Assembly: GCA_043228905.1 (NCBI GenBank)
Contig: JBHGNT010000011.1
Coordinates: 4,712,001-4,776,000, forward strand
DNA: 64,000 bases
From: Azolla caroliniana
Lineage: Eukaryota > Polypodiophyta
Direction of reading: 5' to 3'
The notes under the pieces: model-generated
What the model was told of the DNA's origin: nothing
What the model saw: only the letters and a program-made list of their open reading frames with translations
Database searches by the model: none
Shown here: piece by piece, positions 21,301-29,854 of the stretch
How positions within the stretch are numbered: the stretch's first letter is position 1
Layout: every line of letters begins with the position of its first letter
Position numbers and translations under genes: made by a program

Positions 21301-23297
21301 TACAAAACTAGTATTAATCATGAGCAATGTACTAGTAACTTAGTTCACAAAGTACAGAACTAGTACTAATCATGAACCATGTAGTACTTACTAAGTACTA
21401 ATCCAACAAATGTAGATTGGTATTTTGCACACAAGTAATACTAAACATGATATGTCTTCTACACACCTAGTTACATAACTTGTACTAATTACACCAACAA
21501 TATTAATCTTGAACAGTATTAGTACTAAACGTGATATGTGTTTGACACACCTCATTTCCAAATTAGAATAATTGTACTATTATTCAACAATTTACTATAC
21601 ACCTTGTTCCCAAATTACATTACTAGTACTAATTCCCAAGTTACACAAACAATCTTAACAGTCAACAGTGTACTATAAGTATAGTGTTTACTAAACTAAT
21701 ACTAGGCAAGTTGCAATATAGATTGGACGATGTTGTACCTGGTTCCCTTTTAGTACTACTAATTGTGGAAAATATCCCTTCAACTACACATACCAATTAT
21801 ATATTAAGAGTACTGCCAATACTAACCCACATAATTAGGGTTCCACATAATAGTTGTTAGAGATTACACTAAATTTGAAGTATGAATTGTGGCATACACT
21901 AGTTCTAGTCCAAATGTTAATTGACATCATATAATACAAACAATAGAATAGTAGAGCCACATACCGTACGGGTGTACTTTTAAACCCCAAGCATAGTACC
22001 ACTCAGCCGCAATTGTAGTTTTACAGTCCATACATGTATTCTCTTTCTCAAAATGATACTTAGCACATAGCACATGATATGTGTGCAAGCATGGTGTAAT
22101 CACAACATCCATAGCCTCCAACTTGAATCCGAGGCCACAAAATATACACCTGGAAGATTGCAAACACAAGTTATAATATATTAGTTGCTCACTTATTTAT
22201 ACCAGAGAAGTAGAAATAAATAACTTTTAAAGCCAATACCGTGATATAGCTATACTAATAATGGTACTTTCTATACCACTTGGGTGCTCAATTACAGATG
22301 GACACAAAGTATCAAAACCATTTTGTTTTAAATCCTGCATCAAGCATGCAAGGTTCTCAGAATGCAACTTTAAGGCTGACAACTTATTATCTATTTCTTC
22401 ATGTGCATTCCTGCAAGTATCAAGGTCTCTCATCTGTGAACCTAATTGAGTGCCCATATTGTTTAGCTCTTTCTTCAACTCCTCTTTCAACACCTCACTT
22501 TCTGAATTTTGGATTGTCGATGCAATCCATTCATATGTAGTTTTTATTGAAGAAAATTTCTTTTCTGCCTATATCTCAGTTGATTTAACTGCTTCCAAAT
22601 CAGCAAGTAGTGTTTGTATTCTTGAGCTCATAGAAGCTATGCAACCGGCCATCATCTGTTCATGCTTTTCAGTCATTGTGGCCCGTACCTTTGCCTCTAG
22701 AACTTGGTGGATAGGTGTTATAGCTAGAATATCCACATGAGAGGTTCCAAATGACTTCTAGCCAGTGTTGGTACTGGAGGACACTTTGTAATGTTCTGAC
22801 CGGTGCCGATTAAAATCTTCCCAATTTACGTCAATGCCACCTTGAACTTCACATGCAAAAGCACATGCAAAAACAGTACCCACCTCATTGTTAGTGATTT
22901 GATTTGTATCATAAACATGTTCGTATCTCGTCTTCAATAAATTCATGTATTCCCTCTTCAAACCACTTATGTGGAATCCTCGCCTTGTGTCGGGATGTGC
23001 TGACCCCCAGGTTTTTAACAACCACTCTCTCAGCTCTGGATAAACGTTAGGTCGTGCTCGAAGGAAATAATTTCATCCAAGAGGTGTGTCTCGACTGATG
23101 GAGTGGTACATCTTCTTTCTCTGTGTTGATGAATTCATCACCCTTTCTCTTGTGGGTGTCTTCTTGCTTTCTTTCATGGGTGTCCTTCTTCCTTCCTTCA
23201 CTAGTGTCTTCACTTTCTCTTTCATCAATGTCTTCTTTATGGGTGTGCTTCTCGTCATTGTCCTAGTCAACACAATTCTCAGGGAATGAATATGCAT
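18363..23297 (-). pseudogene. Transposon-borne RING-H2 / coiled-coil protein (~950 codons)
   Basis: Exons (minus strand): 23297-22240, 22149-21965, 20143-19817, 19737-19483, 19390-18363. All four introns are GT-AG with matching phases, and the exons sum to 2853 bases, 951 codons. Exon 1 holds a basic N-terminus, an unrecognised block (YPELREWLLKTWGSAHPDTR) and a long coiled coil (about residues 195-345). Exon 2 is a RING-H2 finger: C354-x2-C357-x15-C373-x-H375-x2-H378-x2-C381-x10-C392-x2-C395. Exon 5 has about five degenerate repeats of HEECGKNMASTEEKIDCTDN type and a basic tail (KGFKIKKNVKSEK). In-frame stops: 23075, 22760, 22571 and 18713. RING-H2 fingers usually recruit E2 enzymes for ubiquitin transfer; that activity here is inference. 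Confidence 0.7.
20590..21130. repeat. 104-bp tandem repeat in intron of the RING gene
   Basis: GGAGTACTAATCCCGAACAA recurs at 20657, 20761, 20865, 20969 and 21073, exactly 104 bases apart. Each unit also has GTAGTACTAATCATGCAC and ACTACTCACTTAGTT. Looser copies extend through 20240-21720, which makes up most of the intron 21964-20144. Confidence 0.9.
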
Positions 23298-23349
23298 GTA
23301 CTAGAAGAAAACTCAAGCAATTACCATCAACACATAGCAAATCATCACA

Positions 23350-23690
23350 TTGCATGTACAAACCATGTCAAACACACAATAACCCTAAATAGTCGGAAAA
23401 AAACTCATCCATGTCAAACACACAGACAATAAAAACAGACGGATAGGAAAGTCAAAGAAAACGAAAACATTGTAAATCATCATAGCCAACTCCATCACAT
23501 CGCATGTACAAGCCATGTCAAACACACAAAAACCCAAAATAGTCGGAAAAACACTCATCCATGTCAAACTCACACAAAATAAAACAGATGGACAGGAAAC
23601 AAGAACAAAACGAAAACATAGCAACTCATCATAGCCAACTCCATTTACGTTGCATGTACAAACATGTCTAACACACAACCACCTCGATCA
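23350..23690. repeat. ~150-bp tandem repeat upstream of RING gene
   Basis: GCATGTACAAACCATGTCAA-type starts occur at about 23352, 23502 and 23651, each followed by AACACACAA and CATCATAGCCAACTCCAT. A smaller repeat, ACCAGTTGGGCATGCAACAC, occurs at about 23750 and 23862. It lies upstream of the proposed minus-strand start and may hold its promoter. Confidence 0.75.
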
Positions 23691-24261
23691 AAATATTGTC
23701 ATACATTTTTAAAAGAAACACAAAGAAACACAGAGAAAACAAAAACATACCAGTTGGGCATGCAACACATAGACTGTGAATAATCAAACCCTAAAAATGA
23801 CCATACACATGCAAATAAAAAACAGACAGACAGGAAACATTCAGAAAAAGAAAACATACCAGTTGGGCATGCAACACAGAGAATACCTGGAGGTCGTACA
23901 ACTTGCAGAGGTACCACACCGTGTTGATTTCGACAAACGAGGCTGCTGCAGAGGAGACAAACGAGCATAGACAAAGGAAACAAACGAGCATACACAAGGA
24001 AGGAAAATCAACAACACATACAACGAGCAGGGGAAACAAAAATCTCTGCGTTCAGAGATCGAACCTGGCACAGAGGGGAACACAAGAACAGCTACGCGGG
24101 GAAACAGAGAATCGAAGGTGGAGTGAGAGAGAGAAACAGAAAGAAAGAAAGAAACAGAGCTTTGAAGGTGGAGTGAGAGAGAGAAAGAGAGAGATAGACC
24201 TATAATAGATATGTCGTCTTTCTTTAACTTTCTGCCACTGTCTGTCTGACAACTTCGAGAC

Positions 24262-24307
<46 letters not shown>

Positions 24308-24360
24308 CCAATTGACACGGTCGACTACCCATACCAGAGAGAGAGAGAGAGAGAGAGAGA
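24262..24360. repeat. (GA)n microsatellites
   Basis: Two GA runs, about 24266-24301 and 24338-24360, are separated by CATACCAATTGACACGGTCGACTACCC-like unique sequence. They produce artefactual Leu-Ser open frames on the minus strand. Confidence 0.9.
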
Positions 24361-24608
24361 TACTGAGACTGACCAACTATCACAATGGATACCTTCTCCA
24401 GGCGTGCTTTCGTACAACTCTACCTAGGAGACTGGGGCAACAATTAATGTATTAAATATGGCCTAGGGACATTTCGAGTGTGACGTACAATATCTTTGTG
24501 CATTCGAGTGTGACGTAATGAATTTGTTTTTTGTTTTTTGAAACTTATTTACAATTTTTAATGTTTATTTTCTTCTTCGATTTAGTACTAAATTTTTGGC
24601 CAAAAGTT

Positions 24609-24634
24609 GGTACACCGTAGCATGCTTCGACCCC
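24609..24634 (-). repeat. Right terminal inverted repeat
   Basis: Reads GGTACACCG...CTTCGACCCC, the exact reverse complement of 11542-11567. TTAGTACTAAA lies about 20 bases inside. Confidence 0.9.
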
Positions 24635-26466
24635 CTGGTGGAATCGGTCGAGATGTACAAGATCATTGCGAAAATGGGGCCGGATGCGCTCCGCAAAGAA
24701 GAAGCAATGGTAAGTACGAAATACAAGACCGTGGAGAAGAAAGTGAAACCGGTCGCGGGACCGTTACCCGCCGGTAGTGAGCAAAAGAGGAAAGAAGTTT
24801 TAGGAGATCCAACACTTCGGAAGTCCGTGGATATCAGACACGACTTCACGGATGAGACTCGGAAGAAACTTCGGATCGGTGGAGGTGGTTTCCTTTTACA
24901 AAATGAAGAAGAACGATTCCGTGGGATGTTGGAACAACATGAAAGCATTTGCATTCACATCGAAGGAGATAGGGTGCGTTGATCCAAAGATAGTGGAGTT
25001 GATGGTGATTTTCATGATTGACCATGTGCCGTGGAACCTGAAGCCGATTCCGGTGCCGCAGGCGCATATTCCCAAAATCATCGACTTGCTCAAGGAGAAG
25101 GTGGCAATGGGGACTCTATAGCCATCAAACGCTCCGTACTCAAATCGATGGTTTATGGTTCCGAAGAAGAATGGGTCACTCCGATTTATCCAAGATTTGC
25201 AACCGGTGAACAAGGTCACGATCCAGAACTTTGGAGTCGGTTCGATAGTGGACAAATTTGCGGAAGCATTTGCCGGTCGTGCAATATACTCCATTGGAGA
25301 CCTATACTTGGGGTATGACCAATTCCAACTAGCCGTGGAGAGCCGAGACATCACTACCATGCGAACACCGATAGGATTAGTCCAAATGTACACACTACCA
25401 CAAGGAGCAACAAACTCGGTGGCACATATGATGAACACGATGGACAAGGTGCTTCGAGATTGCATTCCGGAGATAACGATGTCGTTCCTAGATGACATTC
25501 CGATGGAAGGATGTGCGGTAGAAGAAAAAGATGAAACTATTGATGATCGGGGATGCCAAAAGTTCGTAGTCGACCATATTCATGATTGCGAGAAAGTGCT
25601 TCAAAAGTTAGAAGATGTGCACCTAACACTTTCCGGGGAGAAATCGGCATTTGGGCAAGAAGAGACATTGGTAGTCGGACATCTATGTGGGCCCTACGGC
25701 CGAAGACCGTCACCAACCAAGATCGATGCAATTCAAGCTATGAAAGAAGTATGTGAGTCACAATCCGAAGTCTAAAGGTTTCTTGGAGCTTGTGCATTTT
25801 ATCACATATGGATTCCGCACTATGCACATATTCTGGACCCACTCTATCACTTATTGCGGAAGGGGAAGAACTTCGAATGGAAACCAGAACACACCAAAGC
25901 CATGAAGAAGCTCAAGAAAACACTACGGAGGGCTGAAGCACTTAAGAAGCCGAGCTATGAGTGACCGATCATAGTAACGGTTGATACAAGTCCAACCGGG
26001 ATCGGATGGGTCATCAATCAAGCCGACTCGGATTGGGAGTCAAAAGGTTCTCAACAAAAGGCAACACGGATATGCACAAGTCAAAAGAGAATTATGGGGA
26101 GGTGTGTTGGCAATCAAATTGGATCGAGATTATTTGATTGGAGCCGACGTAGTGATCAAAACGGATTGTCTTCCGATACTTGGGATGATGTGGTGTTGCA
26201 TGATGTGGATTGCATATGTTAAGTCGCTTAACTCAGACGTATGACACATCTCTGAAAAAGACAACGCGGTAGCAGATATGCTATCAAGGGCTCGGTTCGG
26301 AGACAACATAGCCGAATCTGATAATGAAGATGTTTCTGAAGACTAGTTTGCTTCGGAGCACATACGCCGAGTAAACGTAATCCGAGAATTCCGAGAAGAA
26401 GAATACGAGGGAGAAAGCTTGATGATCGGGAAGGTGCTACAAGAGATCATCATACCACAAAGCTGA
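24635..26466 (+). pseudogene. Gypsy A reverse transcriptase and RNase H
   Basis: Pol resumes with DPLVESVEMYKIIAKMGPD. RT motifs: WFMVPKKNGSLRFIQDLQPV (about 25150), IYSIGDLYLGYDQFQL, MYTLPQGATNSVAHMM and the catalytic MSFLDDIPMEG (about 25480-25510; FLDD). Then RFLGACAFYHIWIPHYAHIL, an RNase H with VTVDTSPTGIGWVINQ, GYAQVKRELWGGVLAIK, and EKDNAVADMLSRARF at about 26258-26305. Stops at 25120, 25773, 25962 and 26344, plus a frameshift near 26040, kill it. The integrase is absent. The RT sequence type (RFIQDLQPVNKVTIQNFGV) is, to my memory, closer to a gypsy group common in basidiomycetes than to the usual plant lineages. Confidence 0.75.
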
Positions 26467-26479
26467 TGTTCGCCATAGC

Positions 26480-26606
26480 CAGCATACCTCACCCTCTACC
26501 CACGAGTCTCACCCACCTACTATGCCGATCCCTATTTCTGCCACCTTGCAGAGATGGCTCGTCGAAAAGCATCTGGATGGATACATCAAAGTCGTCTAGG
26601 CACCCG
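26480..26606 (+). pseudogene. Fragment of the extra gypsy 3' ORF
   Basis: The frame MPIPISATLQRWLVEKHLDG (then YIKVV, stop) matches the minus-strand segment around 32520-32620, which reads MPIFISTALCRWLVEKRLDG. It is the start of the same post-integrase ORF as in the 29.4-37.8 kb element, but in the opposite orientation and cut off by the LTR at 26607. Confidence 0.7.
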
Positions 26607-27508
26607 CTGTCGTGATGTTTTCAACACATAGTGTGAAACCACCACCAAAAAAGAATAAAGTAGTAGTTGAAATAAACTAATATTATGAAGTTAACTTTTG
26701 CAATAAATGATGAAAAGATAAGAAGGTAGAAGAGAATTTTCAAAAGTAGAAAAAAATAGAAAAAGTAAAATAATAATAATAATAATAACGCAAAAAAAAA
26801 AAACGCAAGGCGTGGAATTGAGGAGCAAGGTAGAGAAAAAAAACTCATAATTTCCTCATCTGGTGTCCAAATTAGACACGAAAACATTCATACGAAAGCT
26901 AACTCAAAGGGCTTTCCAAAAATAGCTTGCATGTCTAATTTGGACTTACAAAAATAATATAGTGATAGAAATAAAACGCAACTCATATAGAAAAGCTCTT
27001 TTTTAGGAGAAAAATAAATAAGAGCTTATTTTAAGAAGAAGGTAGATGGGGATTGAATAAGAAAAGATTTATATTTCCTCTCTCATAGTCTTATACCCCA
27101 AAAGGGGAGATAGAAAAAAAAAATCAAGTATCAAAACAAGTCCATTATATTGATGATTTAGTAATAAAAACTTTCTATATTTCTTCTCTTATGCTCTGTT
27201 ATTTTAAACATTGCTTATGTATAAAGATAATTAAGTGTCATTCATATTCCCGTAATCTAAGCTTTTCTTACTTATTAGCATTATTAAGTATTGTTCAATC
27301 TCACATAATCTCCTACTTGAAGATTTGGTTATGCATAAATGTAATTAACTATTATTCGATCTCATATACTACCAATTTACTCTTATTAGAGGGAAATCGC
27401 TCGTCTTTAAGCCTAAAATACATTAAGTGTTAAGCCCTAAATCCTTCCCGTCCAGAACCCCGGCGGTTCTGCCTCACGATCCGCGCTTATTGACGGATTT
27501 TCACGACA
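26607..27508 (+). repeat. LTR-like element, 902 bp, TGTCGTGA...TCACGACA
   Basis: The termini are 8-bp perfect inverted repeats. Near the 3' end, CCAGAACCCCGGCGGTTCTGCC resembles the GTCCAAAACCTCAGTGGTTCCC of the gypsy A LTRs, so it is a distant relative in the plus orientation. The interior is AT-rich and non-coding. The flanks (CCCGC / TTGCT) do not match, and no PBS follows, so it is a rearranged or recombinant solo LTR. Confidence 0.6.
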
Positions 27509-27578
27509 TTGCTCACCCTAAAGCCCTAGACATTGTAAGAAACTCATGCCATGACGACACTCACATTTTGTCTAGAAA

Positions 27579-27633
27579 GGAATTGAACCCACAACCTTGT
27601 TATACGCATGTCAAATCCTTAACCATTGTAGTA
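27579..27633 (-). other. Antisense tRNA-like module
   Basis: Minus strand: A-box-like TACTACAATGG (27633-27623) and B-box-like GGTTCAATTCC (27589-27579), 44 bases apart. It lies just after the preceding LTR-like element and upstream of the heat-shock-like promoter. Confidence 0.45.
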
Positions 27634-27689
27634 ACAAGTTTATGCGTATTTTTTTTAGAATATATAATCTAATATCATAAGGATATTCT

Positions 27690-27839
27690 GAATTACTTTA
27701 TATTCTAGAATTTCCTAGAGTATTCTAGAGTGTTCTATATGCTAGAACCTTCTAGAATACGCTATAAACCTTCTAGATTACTAGATTACCCCATAATATT
27801 CTAGAGTGTTCTAGATTACTCTATAGAGAGTTATAAATA
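27690..27839 (+). promoter_or_regulatory. Heat-shock-element-like array and TATA box
   Basis: The block is full of TTCTAGAA words. A perfect three-unit heat-shock element lies at 27745-27757 (GAA-cc-TTC-ta-GAA) and a near-perfect one at 27703-27715. More TTCTAGA units lie at about 27770-27815. TATAAATA follows at 27832-27839, and the gag ATG is at 28108. This fits a promoter in the LTR or leader of the gag element. Confidence 0.6.
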
Positions 27840-28107
27840 AGGAGCTATCAGCCATCCAAAAACCAAATTGGTTCAATGCCATCCTATAGCTACCTATTGC
27901 GTACTCTGTGTACTCCATCTTATATTGCAATACAATACTTTCTTTTCAATTCTCTCTTTCTACCTCATCAATATATCTCTTTCCCTTTTCTCTCTCTTTC
28001 TTCTCTTTTTCTCTTTGTCTTGACAGTTTGAACCAATTTTTTTTCATTTTCTCCCTCTTCCACGTTCTCTTATTTCTTCTCCTCTCCCCTCGTTCGTCAT
28101 GTAGTCC

Positions 28108-29286
28108 ATGAGCAAACAAGAATATATCCGTGTTCTCTCCGAGCTCGACATGCTCACGAATAAATTTGTCGCATTAGAGCATGAAAATCAAAGACTATTG
28201 GGTGACCTACAACAAGTGAGTACTGAAAGAGCTCAACAAGTTGCAGAAATATCACAACGGGTTCACCAACTCGAGGACACTATATTGTCATTACGGGAAC
28301 AAGCGTCAGGGGCTCAAAACTCCCCTTGAGAACCAAAGATTAGTCTCCTTGCCAAATTTGATGGTACAAGGTCTTTATTTCGAGGTTTTTTTAATCAAGT
28401 CCGTTTGGTTATTCAGTTACATCCCAATCGGTACCCAACTGACACGGCTCGTGTGGGATTAGTGGGAACTTTGTTATGTGGTATAGCATTAGCATGGTTT
28501 GCACCACTTCTTGAGAAGAAATCACCATTGCTAGACGATTTTGAAGCATTTGTTAAGGAGTTTCAGGCTAGTTTTGGAGACACGACAGCACTAGGACGGT
28601 GATAAACAAGATTCAAAGACTCCGACAAGGAGATCGTCCCGCGTCGGCATATGCAGCTGATTTTTGTCTTTTCGCATGCGATATCCCTTAGGATGAGGCG
28701 GCTTTAATGGATCAATTCCGTCAAGGTTTGGGTAGTGACGTCAAAGATCTTTTACTTAGTTTCCATGAAGATCCGAACTCTCTAACAGAGGCCATTAGTC
28801 GAGTTGTGCGATGTGATAATCGTCTTTTTTAGCGACATTCTGAGCGCCAACAAATGTTACGCCGGCAACCAAAACAAACAGGAGATTTCCTCATCCTCCT
28901 GTTGTACGTGGATGACATGCTGATTGTCGGACGCGACCATACGAAGATCCTAGTGCTGAAGAAGGTTTTGAGAAGATCGTTCTCGATGAAGGATATTGGT
29001 CCAGCAAAGCAAATCCTGGGGATGCACATTGTTCGAGATTGAACAAAGAAATTGTTGTGGCTGTCACAAGAAAAATACGTGACAAAGGTGCTCTAGAGAT
29101 TCGGCATGGAAAGCGCAAAACCGGTCGGCTCGACACTGTCGAAGAACTGTAAACTAAGCAAAGAACAATGTCTGAAATCGAAAACCGAGAATGCCGAGAT
29201 GTCAAAAGTTCCTTCTGCCTCGGTAGTTGGAAGCCTGATGTACGCAATGATATGTACCAGGACAGACATAGGATACTCAGTCGCCG
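28108..29286 (+). pseudogene. Ty3-type gag fused to copia reverse transcriptase, copy 1
   Basis: The ATG at 28108 opens a coiled-coil N-terminus (73 codons). After a stop at 28327 a retrotransposon Gag capsid follows (LAKFDGTRSLFRGFFNQVRL; FVKEFQASFGDTTALGR). Then the helical part continues (ALMDQFRQGLGSDVKDLLL; RVVRCDNRLF) to about 28871. There, without a break in frame, the sequence becomes a Ty1/copia RT: DFLILLLYVDDMLIVGRD, IGPAKQILGMHIVRD, VGSLMYAMICTRTDIGYSV. Copia A and copia B share this RT. Normal copia Gag, protease, integrase and RT fingers are absent. Stops occur at 28327, about 28600, 28690, 28830 and 29040. Confidence 0.75.
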
Positions 29287-29367
29287 TGGTTCAACAAGTG
29301 AGTACTGAAAGAGCTCAACAAGTTGAAGAAATATCACAAGCGATATCCCTTGGGATGAGGCGGCTTT
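29287..29367 (+). pseudogene. Gag fragment at left flank of gypsy 1
   Basis: CAACAAGTGAGTACTGAAAG repeats 28207-28226, and the block then jumps to the GATATCCCTTGGGATGAGGCG segment (compare 28680). Its continuation is at 37773, after the gypsy 1 insertion. It is the start of copy 2 of the gag/copia-RT fusion, with an internal gag deletion. Confidence 0.8.
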
Positions 29368-29807
29368 TGTTGCCGTTTAGGAACACGGTCCGTGGTCAGT
29401 CCTTCGACCTGGACCTCAAGGTGGGTGTGGAACAACGAACAGGGGTTTAAGCGTAATGCGTAAGGGGAGAACCCCTGTAACCTATTTGCGTATAAAGGAA
29501 GACGGCTACAACCGAATCCCTATCAAGGGTTACACTTACGTACTACAACGCTTAAGTATCCAAGACAAAGACACTGAATTATCCGCAACTATACACAGAA
29601 AATCAGAGAAGATAGAATTCTATTATCAGGCGTTTCTTTACATTCCCAAAATTACACGCACCTCCATAAGAAGTTTTCTGCCCTTTATATATGCAGGGTC
29701 TAATTAGCCGTTCACGCTTCCTACATGAACCGTTACATGCGTTATGCTCTTATATAATTTCTTATTCCTACGCTTTTGTCCGTCGGTTACTATTCCGGCG
29801 GACAACA
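29368..29807 (-). repeat. Gypsy 1 3' LTR
   Basis: Minus strand starts TGTTGTCCGCCGG and ends CGGCAACA. TATATAAAGG on the minus strand (about 29673-29682) is a TATA box, confirming orientation. CGTGCCAAG directly precedes it on the minus strand (29816-29808). Confidence 0.85.
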
Positions 29808-29854
29808 CTTGGCACGCTTGTGGGACAATGCCTTTGCACGTCGGACCCATCCCG

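Larger units (their letters stand above)
11542..24634 (+). mobile_element. Two-gene DNA transposon with 26-bp TIRs (13.1 kb)
   Basis: The ends are perfect inverted repeats of 26 bp beginning GGGGTCGAAGCATGC. The sequence outside both ends is the same gypsy A pol gene. Inside are a plus-strand transposase gene (12705-17261) and a convergent minus-strand gene (23297-18363), both with introns. Removing the solo LTR (13219-14017) leaves about 12.3 kb. I could not find a clear target duplication: the left flank ends GTAGTCCC and the right flank starts CTGGTGG. The superfamily is not assigned. All coding parts carry a few nonsense codons, so this copy is inactive but not old enough to blur its gene structure. 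Confidence 0.8.

Noticed and set aside
11542-24634. LTR retrotransposon or Helitron explanation for the 13-kb insertion
   Set aside because: Its ends are inverted rather than direct repeats, there is no RT or Rep/helicase gene inside, and a DDE-like gene is present.
26607-27508. 3' LTR of gypsy element A
   Set aside because: It differs too much from the LTR at 8382, is not preceded by an integrase end or polypurine tract, and its left flank is a fragment of another gypsy family.
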